Shown: positions 26,027 to 35,252, counted from the first letter of the stretch. The stretch is 64,000 nt of DNA from Dyadobacter sp. CY343 (GCF_021390335.1 NZ_JAJUXK010000005.1:62001-126000); one strand, 5' to 3'. Notes: generated by a model from the letters alone, not told the origin. A program made the numbers and translations.

Positions 26027-27016
26027 TTGAACCTAAACATCGATCACTACAAATCGCTGGTAACAAAGCTGCCGCTGCTGAAAAGAGAAATCGCCAAGGT
26101 TATCGTCGGGCAGCGGGAGGCTATTGATGAGATATTGATTTCGCTGCTGGCTTCGGGGCATTGTCTGCTGGAAGGTGTGCCCGGGCTGGCGAAGACTTTG
26201 ATGGTCAAAACCATGTCGGAGGCGCTCGATATGAGTTTTAAGCGGATTCAATTTACGCCGGACCTGATGCCCGGCGATATTGTTGGTACTGAGATTCTGG
26301 AAGAAGATCACGAAACCGGCAAGAAATTTTTCAAATTTAACCGCGGACCGATATTCGCCAATGTGGTACTGGCGGACGAAATAAACCGGACCCCGCCCAA
26401 AACCCAGGCTGCTTTACTGGAAGCGATGCAGGAAAAAAGCGTGACTTATGCCGGTGACAATTACCAGCTTCCCGACCCGTTTCTGATCATCGCCACCCAA
26501 AATCCGATCGAGCAAGCCGGCACTTATCCCTTACCCGAAGCCCAGCTTGACCGGTTTTTGTTGTATATCAAACTAAGTTATCCGAATGAGCAGGAAGAGC
26601 TGGATGTACTGAAAAGTACGACGGGTTCATTCAAAGCAAAAGTAGATCAGGTGCTGACTGACACCGATATCCGCGACCTGCAAAATCTCGTTCGGCAGGT
26701 GCATATCAGCGACGAGCTGATCGTGTGGATCAACAAACTGGTGCGCGCGACTAGACCGGAAAGTACGTCTTCGGAATTTGTGAAAGAATGGTGCGACTGG
26801 GGCGCCGGCCCGCGCGCAGGCCAGGCGCTGGTACTCTGCGCCAAAGCCAGGGCTGTCCTGAATGAGCGCTTTGCAGTAATTCCGGAGGATATTCAAACAC
26901 TGGCATACCCCGTTTTCCGCCACCGAATCGCCATGAATTTCCGGGCGGAAGCCGAGAATATCAGTAGTGATCAGGTAGTGAGGGAGTTGTTGAAGGGAAT
27001 ACCCCCTGCCCCCTGA
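26027..27016 (+). CDS. MoxR-family AAA+ ATPase
   Basis: The protein of about 329 residues has Walker A GVPGLAKT, Walker [10 protein letters not shown], the sensor-1 segment [20 protein letters not shown] and an arginine-rich lid ([16 protein letters not shown]). MoxR ATPases act as chaperones that mature VWA-domain proteins, matching the DUF58 and BatA-like genes downstream. I choose TTG at 26027 ((M)[14 protein letters not shown]); the frame is open further up to TTG 25859, but that part is only microsatellite-encoded. The last residues IPPAP and the stop codon come from the palindromic repeat that begins at 27000. Confidence 0.92.
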   Translation: MNLNIDHYKSLVTKLPLLKREIAKVIVGQREAIDEILISLLASGHCLLEGVPGLAKTLMVKTMSEALDMSFKRIQFTPDLMPGDIVGTEILEEDHETGKKFFKFNRGPIFANVVLADEINRTPPKTQAALLEAMQEKSVTYAGDNYQLPDPFLIIATQNPIEQAGTYPLPEAQLDRFLLYIKLSYPNEQEELDVLKSTTGSFKAKVDQVLTDTDIRDLQNLVRQVHISDELIVWINKLVRATRPESTSSEFVKEWCDWGAGPRAGQALVLCAKARAVLNERFAVIPEDIQTLAYPVFRHRIAMNFRAEAENISSDQVVRELLKGIPPAP

Positions 27017-27206
27017 AAGGGGGAGCTAGCAATACCCCCTGCCCCCTGGAAGGGGGTTCTTATTCTAATATAACAACGTAAGAACCCCCTCTCAGGGGGC
27101 AGGGGGTAATTGGGAAGAGCAGCAACACTTTAGAACCCCCTCCCAGGGGGCATGGGGGTAAGAGCTCAACGAGACAGGGGGTAAGAGTTCAACGAGGCAG
27201 GGGGTA
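27000..27206. repeat. Array of CCCCCT/AGGGGG palindromic units
   Basis: Four full units (at about 27000-27025, 27034-27062, 27079-27108 and 27131-27160) and two partial ones share TACCCCCTGCCCCCTG or its complement. Units two and three form a near-perfect inverted repeat of 30 bp with two mismatches. The same family forms the inverted repeat at 20786-20850. It fills the moxR-DUF58 gap and contains no gene. Confidence 0.85.
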
Positions 27207-27221
27207 AAAAAAAAGAAACCA

Positions 27222-28124
27222 ATGCAAAAACAACCGTCCTTACTGGCATCCAATTTAATAAAGCTCAAAAACCTGCAACTGACCGGGAGGCTGGTTAGTG
27301 AGGAGTTGATGCTGGGGGTGCACTCCAGTAAGCGGTCGGGTATTGGTATTGAGTTTGAGCAGTACCGGCATTATGAGCCGGGTGATGATCCGAAACGCAT
27401 TGACTGGAAGCTGTTTGCGCGGACAGACAAGCATTTGGTGAGAGAATCTTCTACCGAAAGTGACCGGCAGATCCGGTTTGTGCTGGACCTTTCGGGGTCA
27501 ATGAATTATAGTGAAAATGGCGTGAGCCGGCTGCAATATGCGCAGATACTACTGGCTTCGCTGGCTTATCTTGGCTATATTCAGAATGACCAGATGAGTT
27601 TGTACGCACTGAAAAATGGCTCGGTGGAAACGTTAAATGCAACTGGATCAGGCGCTTCCGGTCGGCAAGCTTTTCAAAAGATATTGGTTGGACTGGAAAA
27701 AACGGTTGCTTCTGGTGAATGGCGTTTGGACGAGGAGCGGGGTAGTAAATTTTTAGAGCTGCAATCGAAGAAGAAAGAGCAACTTATTTTTGTAAGCGAC
27801 TTCTTACAGGTTGATAATGAATGGCTGCAAATGATCCGCTCGCTTGCGAATCCGCATCGCGAGATCGTTATTTTTCAGATACTGGGCACGCAGGAAGCTG
27901 ATTTTTCCTTAGAAGGTTTCTATCGTTTCAAAGACCTGGAAACGGGTCAGGAAGTCGAATTGGACGCAGGTTCGGTGCGGGAAAAGTTCAGGGCTTCGCT
28001 GGGCGAATACCTTGAAAATCTCAAAAAAGAGTTGCAACTCCCGCAGGTCCAGTTGATCAACGTCAAACTGACAGACCCCATCGGAATGGTACTGAAAGCA
28101 TTTTTAACCAAAAGAAAAGGCTGA
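27222..28124 (+). CDS. DUF58 protein (VWA-like)
   Basis: The 300-residue protein has the DUF58 signature EFEQYRHYEPGDDPKRIDWK (about 45-65) and a VWA fold with a MIDAS start DLSGSMN. DUF58 proteins are usual partners of MoxR and BatA in envelope functions. The start ATG follows the palindromic repeat array by 15 nt. Its stop codon overlaps the start of the next gene (TGATG at 28122-28126), so the two are translationally coupled. Confidence 0.93.
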   Translation: MQKQPSLLASNLIKLKNLQLTGRLVSEELMLGVHSSKRSGIGIEFEQYRHYEPGDDPKRIDWKLFARTDKHLVRESSTESDRQIRFVLDLSGSMNYSENGVSRLQYAQILLASLAYLGYIQNDQMSLYALKNGSVETLNATGSGASGRQAFQKILVGLEKTVASGEWRLDEERGSKFLELQSKKKEQLIFVSDFLQVDNEWLQMIRSLANPHREIVIFQILGTQEADFSLEGFYRFKDLETGQEVELDAGSVREKFRASLGEYLENLKKELQLPQVQLINVKLTDPIGMVLKAFLTKRKG

Positions 28125-29335
28125 TGGAATTGCTGCAACCGTGGATGTTATGGGGCGCCGCCGGGATAGTACTGCCGTTTGCAATCCATTTTTGGTACCA
28201 AAAAAAGGGGAAGGTGCTGGAATGGGCCGCTTCGCGCTGGCTATTTGAAAAAACCTCCCTGAAACACCGCGGTGTCCGTTTGCATGAAATTTTGCTTCTG
28301 CTGGTTCGATGTGCATTGATACTGTTACTGACCTTGATCCTGAGCCAGCCGATATTCAATTTTCGGGAAAATAGCATGGCAGACAAGACCGTCCATATTG
28401 TCGAGCCGAATGCAGCTGTGGTCAATGAATATCGTTTTGAACTGGAAAATGCATTGAGAAAAGGTGAGAAAGTGGTTTGGGTAGACAAGCAAGCTGTGGA
28501 AATGGAGCGTATAGGCAACATACCAAAAGTGAATAATCCCGCCCAATACCTTCAAAACACGATAAATCATATTCCGGCAGCGGGTGTAAGCTTCAAGATC
28601 TATTTGGCTTCAAAACAAGGACTGTTAGATCAGCCCAAAATCTATGTGCCCGGCGCATTCGATTTGTATCCCGCATTTGATTCCACAGATCGAAGGCCGC
28701 TTCGATATTTACTGAATAGTGAGGGGGAAAAGTTGGCTGTTCATCCGCAAACAGGGATTTTAGAAGTTTTCGGGTCTGAGCCGGCGGGTTATCGGTTTGC
28801 TTCTGCACCTGCGCATTCAGGTCCCGTTTATGTTTTGGTGAAATTTAAAAATAGCCTGGAAAGGCAGACGGTAACCGCGGCTATTGAGGCGCTGGAAACG
28901 GTTTATAAAATTCCTTTTGATATTGATGAAAGTGAAAATGCAGATCGGAAATACGATTGGATACTGGCTGACCAGCTCCCGGCCACTATAAATCCGCAAT
29001 CCATTTATTTGATCTCAGGCAAGCCAGAGCCGATCCAAAAGAGAAACAATGTGCATTATCTGCCCGATTCGATGCGGTTACCTGCCTCCGAACTGGTACA
29101 AAATGGGAGGTTGCCCGAGTGGCTGGGCGAAAAAATGGCGGCTCATTTCGGGTTGGTCGGAAACAGCGGAATGCTGAGTACACAGCAATTGCGAAGCATT
29201 TTCGTGGAAGCGAAGCCAGCCGCGGAACAGGCAGCCACTTCGCTCAGGCGCTGGCTGCTGCTATTATTGGTCTTGCTAACGATGCTCGAAAGGTGGCTTG
29301 CATTGCGGAAAACAACTTTGCCGACCTATGGATAA
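28124..29335 (+). CDS. BatA-like membrane protein
   Basis: The 403-residue protein begins MELLQPWMLWGAAGIVLPFA with IHFWYQKKGKVLEWAASRWL, the classic BatA N-terminal domain of two membrane helices, the second being EILLLLVRCALILLLTLILS (about 50-70). The long periplasmic part has no clear VWA motif, and a C-terminal helix (LRRWLLLLLVLLTMLERWLA) anchors it again. In other bacteria BatA domains pair with DUF4159. It overlaps DUF58 by 1 nt and the next gene by 8 nt. Confidence 0.85.
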   Translation: MELLQPWMLWGAAGIVLPFAIHFWYQKKGKVLEWAASRWLFEKTSLKHRGVRLHEILLLLVRCALILLLTLILSQPIFNFRENSMADKTVHIVEPNAAVVNEYRFELENALRKGEKVVWVDKQAVEMERIGNIPKVNNPAQYLQNTINHIPAAGVSFKIYLASKQGLLDQPKIYVPGAFDLYPAFDSTDRRPLRYLLNSEGEKLAVHPQTGILEVFGSEPAGYRFASAPAHSGPVYVLVKFKNSLERQTVTAAIEALETVYKIPFDIDESENADRKYDWILADQLPATINPQSIYLISGKPEPIQKRNNVHYLPDSMRLPASELVQNGRLPEWLGEKMAAHFGLVGNSGMLSTQQLRSIFVEAKPAAEQAATSLRRWLLLLLVLLTMLERWLALRKTTLPTYG

Positions 29336-31523
29336 ATTGCGAAAACTTGTATTGTCGGTAAGAAATCAGCTTTATACAGCTGCCGCGATCCGCTGCGTAC
29401 TGCTCGCGGTTTCGGCGTATTTGCTTGTAGCTGCATTTGCTCCCGGCATTTATGCGGGCATTGCAGGTTTGGCGGCGATTTGTTTTGGTGTTTGGAAAAC
29501 AGGTATCTATCAAAACAAAAAACAGGCTGCGATCAATTTGATCCACAGGTACACCGGAGATTCGGAATATAGTTTGCATTTGCTTGAAAAAGGGGAGCTT
29601 AATATAGCAGAGCAAATGCAGTTGGAAAGGATCAGTGTGCGGGAAGCTACGTTTCCATACTCCAAATTATATATTGAACTGAAACCTTACGCAGTGGCTT
29701 TACTCGCGGCGGCGGCAGTTTATTTTTTTATACCTCAAATAAGAAACGGAGGAAATGCCGGAAACACTCAGATTGTTGAAAGTAAAGAGATTTCGAAATC
29801 AAATCCTGAAAAAGTACCCGTACTCGCTTCTGCGCGTGTTTTTGTGCAGCCGCCAGCTTACACCCGCTTACCCGCCCGGGAGTCTGCGGAGCTCAATGTA
29901 AGCACAATTGCCGGCTCGCGCCTGACGTGGAATATTCGATTTAGTAATGCAGTGGGGATAACTATCAAGCTGGCGAATATGCGCGGTGAGGAAGTTGCAT
30001 TTAAAAGGAAAGCAGGCGATTTTGAATATGCGGATAAGATAACCGGCTCCGGTTTGTACACGATCAAAGCTTATCTCGAAGACTCACTTTTCTACCAGTC
30101 GGAGTTCTATAAGCTGGAAGCGATACCTGACCTTGCGCCTAAAATAGCGCCTGCTTCCAAAGAACTTTACACGTATCATTTGCTGAAAGACAGCAAGTCA
30201 ATCCGCGTTTCGGCGAAAATATCAGACGATTTTCAGGTTAGTCAGGCATATATCGTGGCTACGGTGGCGCGGGGTGCGGGTGAGAATGTGAAGTTTCGGG
30301 AGATCAAATATACACTTGCGCCTTCGCAGTTCAGGGAGGCAACTATTCAAAAAACGATCGATCTGAATGCGCTTAATTTTAGCCCGGGCGACGAATTGTA
30401 TTACTATTGGGCAGCCGCAGATAACAGGGAGCCGGAAGCGAATTTTACCAAATCGGATACTTATTTCATTGTATATAAGGATACTGCGCAAATTGAGGAA
30501 GCCGAACTGGCGACGATGGCAGTCAACATTATGCCCGAATATTTCCGTAGTCAGCGGCAGATTATCATTGATACTGAAAAGTTGCTTGCTCGTCGGAAAA
30601 AGCTTTCAAAACAGGCATTTAACGCAGCTTCCAACGAAATCGGGTTTGATCAGAAACTGCTGCGGCTGCGGTACGGACAGTATCTCGGCGAAGAGTTTGA
30701 AACCAATATCGGCGGCGGCGCAGCGCCTGAAGAAGGTGGCGATATTGTCGATGCATTTACACACCATTCCGACGGTACCGGCGAAGGCGCGGAGCAGCGT
30801 GCGACAGAAGCAGTGGGAGAAAATCACGACCACGATCACGGGAAGGCACATTCTGATACCGAATCAAAAGATCCGCTGGCCGCATTGATGGAGCAATATA
30901 CCCACTCGCACGACGACGCGGAAACCAATACTTTTTACGAAGCTTCTACGCGCAGTTTGCTGAAAATGGCTTTGGAACAAATGTGGCAATCGGAGCTGCA
31001 TTTGCGAACTTATGAGCCGGAAAAGGCAATCCCATTCGAAAATAAGGCGCTGGAATACCTGAAATCGGCACAGCAGAAAGCGCGTACTTATGTGAAAAAA
31101 AGTGGCTACGATCCGCCGCCAATCAAGGAAAACGAAAAGCGGCTCACTGGTGAACTGAAAGAACTGGCCGCCGATTTTAACACCAAAAAACAATATGATC
31201 AGAAAACGACGGCGCAACTTGCCGCCGAACTGCTCGGTTTTCTGGAACATCCGGGAATAGGGAAAAAGCAGGCGCAAATGCAACTGGCTGGGAATGAATT
31301 GAGTAACAGGTTGGTAGATAGCGGGCCTTCGGGTAATGCAAGCCGATTTTGGCCCACGCTCGCTGCCTTGCAAAAACTGACAAGCGGGAAAGCACTCTCT
31401 CAAACCGAAAAACAACAGCTAAAAACCGAACTTTATAAATACGCCAATCGCACTATGCAGACCAGAAATGGCTACTCTGCCAGCAAAAAACTGGAAGATG
31501 CTTTCTGGAATAAAATGCGTTAG
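29328..31523 (+). CDS. Large membrane protein, DUF4175-like architecture
   Basis: I place the start at ATG 29328 (MDKLRKLVLSVRNQLYTAAA), overlapping the upstream stop by 8 nt; the upstream in-frame extension to 29298 is inside that gene. The 731-residue product has two N-terminal helices, a third near residue 120 (VALLAAAAVYFFIP), a long periplasmic part with beta-rich domains, and a helical C-terminal half. A His/Asp-rich stretch (ENHDHDHGKAHSDTESK, about 500-520) could bind metal ions. The plan resembles DUF4175 proteins found in MoxR clusters; this is inference. Confidence 0.65.
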   Translation: MDKLRKLVLSVRNQLYTAAAIRCVLLAVSAYLLVAAFAPGIYAGIAGLAAICFGVWKTGIYQNKKQAAINLIHRYTGDSEYSLHLLEKGELNIAEQMQLERISVREATFPYSKLYIELKPYAVALLAAAAVYFFIPQIRNGGNAGNTQIVESKEISKSNPEKVPVLASARVFVQPPAYTRLPARESAELNVSTIAGSRLTWNIRFSNAVGITIKLANMRGEEVAFKRKAGDFEYADKITGSGLYTIKAYLEDSLFYQSEFYKLEAIPDLAPKIAPASKELYTYHLLKDSKSIRVSAKISDDFQVSQAYIVATVARGAGENVKFREIKYTLAPSQFREATIQKTIDLNALNFSPGDELYYYWAAADNREPEANFTKSDTYFIVYKDTAQIEEAELATMAVNIMPEYFRSQRQIIIDTEKLLARRKKLSKQAFNAASNEIGFDQKLLRLRYGQYLGEEFETNIGGGAAPEEGGDIVDAFTHHSDGTGEGAEQRATEAVGENHDHDHGKAHSDTESKDPLAALMEQYTHSHDDAETNTFYEASTRSLLKMALEQMWQSELHLRTYEPEKAIPFENKALEYLKSAQQKARTYVKKSGYDPPPIKENEKRLTGELKELAADFNTKKQYDQKTTAQLAAELLGFLEHPGIGKKQAQMQLAGNELSNRLVDSGPSGNASRFWPTLAALQKLTSGKALSQTEKQQLKTELYKYANRTMQTRNGYSASKKLEDAFWNKMR

Positions 31524-31541
31524 CGGACTAACCCGTTGTGA

Positions 31542-33188
31542 ATGATCCAATTTGATTTTGACTGGTCGGATACGTTGAGCCTGGTTTTGCTGGTTGTTGT
31601 GATTGCGCTGCTGCCGCTGCAATTGTGGCTGTTATTCAGGAATAATGTGCGCTTGTCGGGTAGCAGGAATGTTCTGAAAGTTGCGTTGAATGTATTGCTC
31701 TGGTTTTCTCTGCTTGCATTTGTTTTGCAGCCCTATTTCAACCGGCCCGTGCAATCACTTACCGGGATTATCGCGGGAAAAGAGGTACCATACGAAGTGT
31801 CGCGGAGCTTGACCGATAGTTTGCCAAATACCGAATTGATCGCTCCCAAGTTGCTTAGAAACAAGGTTTTAGATACCCTCGTGCTTTTAGGACAGGAAAT
31901 TCCGGAAGTTATATTCAGCGATTTGCAGCAGTCGGGCCGGCATCCTTTTGTGAAATGGATCCCTTATTTCAAACCGGACCAGCTTCGTCAGTTGAGTTGG
32001 AAAGGTGTTTTGAATAAAGGCGAAATGCAGGTGTTTAGGGGAAGTGTTGAGTCTTCTAAAAAGCAGGTTTTAAAGGTTTCTTTCGGAGCGAATGCGTTGG
32101 ACAGTGTGGTTTTGAATCCGGGGATAAATGATTTCAAATTGAGTTTTCCTGCATTTGCCGAGGGGCGGACTGCGGTCGTACTTCATCTGGCCAACACAAC
32201 AGTCGATACACTGCGCTTCTTTGCTCGGAAAGCAGATCCATTAACTGTTCGTTTTATACTGGATAGTCCTGATTTTGAGTCGCGTAACCTTGCTTCGTGG
32301 CTGGGTAAGAATGGTAATTCAGTAACCTACGATGCCAGGATTTCAAAAGATCTGACCGCTTCTGTCCGGATTAACAATGCGGCGGCTCCCGACCTTTTCA
32401 TAACCAGTCCTGATAACGCGAAGAATGCTGCTATAAAAAAAGCTGTGGCAAACGGCGCGAGTGTTCTGTTTATGGGATTTCAGGATCCTTCAAGCGAAAT
32501 GCAGTTGATCAATGCTGAATTGGGCACTCGTTTTCAGGTTCGTAGGGTTTCTAATGAATCTGCGATCAACATTTCGAATACGCTCAGCGCGCTTCCTTAC
32601 AGTTTTGCCCTTTCGGGAAACCAGTTGCAGATTCCGGATTATCCTGTTGCAGTGGAGAAGCGGGGTGGAAAAGTGGCGGTAAGTCTGCTTAATGAGACTT
32701 TTCCAATGCAACTGGCAGGCGATAGTGTAGGTTATCAAAAAATTTGGCACAAAATACTTGCGTATCTGCGCCCACCTCAGGAAAGCAATGTGAATATCGT
32801 CGCACCGGTGATCGCCGGCGCCAAAAGCCACATTGAGATCAGTAACTCAAAAAGAAATAAACTGGTCAACTGGGGTAGTGACTCACTTTTCACAACGGGC
32901 TCGCCATTTAACGAAAAAACAAAAAATGGCATATTTATTCCTTCTACGGTCGGCTGGGTTGCTTTGGAGGATTCTTTAAATACAGAAGTCCTTGTCGAAA
33001 AATCGTCGGATTATGTCAAAACGGCGCAGGTCAGGGATTTTGTAGCTGCTTATGAAAGGCAACTTTCCGGGCTGGAACGGACAAAGGGAAAAATAAAGAG
33101 TATTCATACCAGACTTCCGGATTGGTTTTGGTTCACTTTGATACTCATTTGCTTCACTGCACTTTGGGTAGAAGCGAAATTCTCGTGA
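31542..33188 (+). CDS. Membrane protein with BatA-like topology, unknown function
   Basis: The 548-residue protein has two N-terminal helices (LSLVLLVVVIALLPLQLWLL and VALNVLLWFSLLAFVLQPYF), a large extracytoplasmic part, and a C-terminal helix (FWFTLILICFTALWVEAKF). This mirrors the BatA-like protein two genes upstream, but no VWA motif is visible. It is the last gene of the tldDE-DUF4159-moxR-DUF58-batA run. Its stop codon abuts the stop of the convergent TPR gene with no base in between. Confidence 0.7.
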   Translation: MIQFDFDWSDTLSLVLLVVVIALLPLQLWLLFRNNVRLSGSRNVLKVALNVLLWFSLLAFVLQPYFNRPVQSLTGIIAGKEVPYEVSRSLTDSLPNTELIAPKLLRNKVLDTLVLLGQEIPEVIFSDLQQSGRHPFVKWIPYFKPDQLRQLSWKGVLNKGEMQVFRGSVESSKKQVLKVSFGANALDSVVLNPGINDFKLSFPAFAEGRTAVVLHLANTTVDTLRFFARKADPLTVRFILDSPDFESRNLASWLGKNGNSVTYDARISKDLTASVRINNAAAPDLFITSPDNAKNAAIKKAVANGASVLFMGFQDPSSEMQLINAELGTRFQVRRVSNESAINISNTLSALPYSFALSGNQLQIPDYPVAVEKRGGKVAVSLLNETFPMQLAGDSVGYQKIWHKILAYLRPPQESNVNIVAPVIAGAKSHIEISNSKRNKLVNWGSDSLFTTGSPFNEKTKNGIFIPSTVGWVALEDSLNTEVLVEKSSDYVKTAQVRDFVAAYERQLSGLERTKGKIKSIHTRLPDWFWFTLILICFTALWVEAKFS

Positions 33189-34004
33189 TCAGTTTGCGTC
33201 CAGGTCGGCGAGGGTTACTTGCCTGGGATAGGGTACAAAATGAGAATTGGGCTCGTTGATCTTGTAACCGTCTTCCAGATATTGTCGCGATTTCTGAAAA
33301 TAGACCTGGTACTGTTTGTCACCAGTCACTTTCAGAACCAGCCCCATGTAATAATTGGCCGTCGGGTGCTGCTCGTATTGCTGTAAACACTCGCTGAACC
33401 TGGCCTGCGCTTTGTCCAGTTCATTGCCCAGGTAATACGCGATTCCGGAGTAGAGCAGGGTATTGTAGTGAATGTCGTTTCTGCCTTCGCCTCTTCTTTG
33501 TGTAGCCATATCTTTTTGAAAATATACCTCAGCCTTTTCAAAGTCACCTGACTGCAAATAGGCCATCGCGATGAAAAATGAAAATGTGTGATCCATCGTA
33601 AATGCGTGCGGCATCATTTGCTCGGCGACTTCAAAATCAGCGATTGCTTTGTCGTAGTTTTTTGCCAAAATACAATGCAAATAGCCCCGATAAGGCAGCC
33701 AGCGATTGGGTTCAAGTTCGACGGCTTTATCAATATTCTCGAAAAGCTTTTCAAAATTTTTGGTAGCAATAAATGAAAACGCTTTTTCCTGGTAAGCCTC
33801 CGAGATATTCGGACAAATTGAAATCAGTGAATCGAAAATCTGCACCCTGCTAGGATGCTCAATGGGGTAATTTTCAGCTTTCTCAGAGTAAACACCAAAT
33901 AAACTATCGCGGACAGCTTGTGACCCGCAGTCCGGATGATTCTGGGCGGAAGCACCAGTAGCGCAAATAAGTAGCGCAAACGTCAGTGTTTTTATGATTC
34001 TCAC
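33189..34004 (-). CDS. Secreted tetratricopeptide-repeat protein
   Basis: The 271-residue protein has a signal peptide (MRIIKTLTFALLICATGASA) and TPR-like helices: EAYQEKAFSFIATKNFEKLF, LHCILAKNYDKAIADFEVAE, AMAYLQSGDFEKAEVYFQKD, SGIAYYLGNELDKAQARFSE and YYMGLVLKVTGDKQYQVYFQ. TPR proteins act as docking scaffolds, here in the periplasm. No partner is evident, because it stands alone and convergent with the upstream operon. Confidence 0.85.
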   Translation of the reverse strand: MRIIKTLTFALLICATGASAQNHPDCGSQAVRDSLFGVYSEKAENYPIEHPSRVQIFDSLISICPNISEAYQEKAFSFIATKNFEKLFENIDKAVELEPNRWLPYRGYLHCILAKNYDKAIADFEVAEQMMPHAFTMDHTFSFFIAMAYLQSGDFEKAEVYFQKDMATQRRGEGRNDIHYNTLLYSGIAYYLGNELDKAQARFSECLQQYEQHPTANYYMGLVLKVTGDKQYQVYFQKSRQYLEDGYKINEPNSHFVPYPRQVTLADLDAN

Positions 34005-34074
34005 GCGATATCGGGATATGTAGATGTTACTTTCTTAGCATTCGAGCGTCTTATCAGTACCAAGCACATGTCGT

Positions 34075-34104
34075 TGTTTGGTAACCAAACATTTTTTACT
34101 TTCG
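34075..34104 (+). promoter_or_regulatory. Promoter with overlapping palindromic operator
   Basis: TGTTTGGT (34075-34082) and ACCAAACA (34084-34091) form a perfect 8-bp inverted repeat around one base. TTTG (34077-34080) could be the -33 box, with TACTTTCG (34097-34104) as -7 box after 16 nt. The palindrome overlaps the -33 box, as a repressor site would. It precedes two small genes, one of them HTH-like. Confidence 0.5.
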
Positions 34105-34114
34105 ACTATCAATT

Positions 34115-34273
34115 ATGCACCTTTTTAATTTAAAAATGTATCTGGCTGCATTAAAGCAGCTGCTCAGGGATCAATCCGGAGAAATGACCGAAATGCAACG
34201 GTTAGAGATTTGGAGCAAGATCGAAACATTGCAGGATGTCATTGAAATATTGGAAAAAATGGAAGCAAAATAA
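34115..34273 (+). CDS. Small helical protein (52 residues)
   Basis: The open frame begins ATG at 34115 (MHLFNLKMYLAALKQLLRDQ) and ends TAA at 34271-34273. An internal ATG lies at codon 8. The sequence is highly helical and amphipathic (MQRLEIWSKIETLQDVIEIL), with no signal peptide. It sits 10 nt after a good promoter-operator and 18 nt before an HTH gene. I do not recognise a family. Confidence 0.55.
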   Translation: MHLFNLKMYLAALKQLLRDQSGEMTEMQRLEIWSKIETLQDVIEILEKMEAK

Positions 34274-34291
34274 CATTTAAACGAACAAAAG

Positions 34292-34582
34292 ATGGAAGGC
34301 AAACCAGAATTGACAAAGGAAATCGAGCGGTTGCTTGCCGGGGCGGACAATGCCATTAAGGAAGCGACAAGTTATCTGATTAGTCAGGGCGAAGTTGTGG
34401 ACCTCGCTGAGTGGGTGACAATCAAGGAATACTGCAATAGGTTCGGTGTAAAAAATGTTGAGACAGTTGTGAACTGGATCAATCGCGGGATTATCCCCGC
34501 TGAAAATGTACGTACCATTGAAGAGTTTAACCATACCCGGTTGATTCGCGCAATTCCTTATAAAGTCAAAGTTTCGCAATAA
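34292..34582 (+). CDS. Small HTH protein, excisionase- or MerR-like
   Basis: The 96-residue protein has an N-terminal helical region and then WVTIKEYCNRFGVKNVETVV with NWINRGIIP, the helix-turn-helix pattern of excisionase or MerR-like wing proteins (sequence: x-IKEyc-fGv-ntVvnWinrG). The C-terminal part ends LIRAIPYKVKVSQ. With the 52-residue gene in front and the palindrome in the promoter it may be autoregulated. There is no integrase nearby, so a phage role is not supported. Confidence 0.65.
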   Translation: MEGKPELTKEIERLLAGADNAIKEATSYLISQGEVVDLAEWVTIKEYCNRFGVKNVETVVNWINRGIIPAENVRTIEEFNHTRLIRAIPYKVKVSQ

Positions 34583-34733
34583 CTATAACACAGTATTTCC
34601 TGCATTATAATAGCACTTTCTCAAAGATATCCTGTCCATAAATGGACGCTTTCTATTCGTGACCGAATGGGCCGGAAAAAAATATTCAGTCTTGCTGTAA
34701 CGAATCCGGTGCCCAGTCGTCTTTGTCATTGAA

Positions 34734-35252
34734 ATGGATTTACAAACCTTCAACCAACGCATTTTGCCCGTTCAGGGGCGCCTGTTCCGACTGGCGCAAA
34801 TGTTTCTTCGTAACCGCGAAGAGGCAGAGGACGCGATCCAGGATGTGTTGCTCAGGTTGTGGACCAACAGGCAGCAGCTCGAAACTTACCAAAGCATCGA
34901 TGCGCTGGCAGTGCAGATGACCAAAAACCTTTGTCTGGACAGGCTAAAATCGCATCGAAACCAGAAAACGGAAGGCGGCTCCGACATTTCGGAAGTGCAT
35001 GCGAAGGAACAGTCGCCTTATGCGCAGCTCGAAAGCAGCGACAGTTCACGGCTTCTCCACCAACTGATCGGCGGGCTGCCGGAGCAGTACAAGCTGGTTT
35101 TGCATTTGCGCGATGTAGAGGAATATTCTTTCGAAGAGATTGAAGAAGTGACGGGTTTGACGAATGCCAACATTCGTGTGATCCTTTCAAGAGCGAGGCA
35201 GAAACTGAGGGAGAGCTATCTTAAAGCGAGTAATTATGAAAATGAGCATTGA
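34734..35252 (+). CDS. ECF-type RNA polymerase sigma factor
   Basis: The 172-residue protein shows region 2 (RLFRLAQMFLRNREEAEDAI with QDVLLRLW) and region 4 (LPEQYKLVLHLRDVEEYSFE followed by EIEEVTGLTNANIRVILSRA), both typical of ECF sigma factors. It directs RNA polymerase to an unknown promoter set. Its gene overlaps the next frame by 17 nt, consistent with a sigma/anti-sigma pair made in fixed ratio. Confidence 0.94.
   Translation: MDLQTFNQRILPVQGRLFRLAQMFLRNREEAEDAIQDVLLRLWTNRQQLETYQSIDALAVQMTKNLCLDRLKSHRNQKTEGGSDISEVHAKEQSPYAQLESSDSSRLLHQLIGGLPEQYKLVLHLRDVEEYSFEEIEEVTGLTNANIRVILSRARQKLRESYLKASNYENEH

Noticed and set aside
34292-34582. Excisionase of an integrated element
   Set aside because: No integrase, attachment repeats or phage genes are present, so only the HTH fold is claimed.
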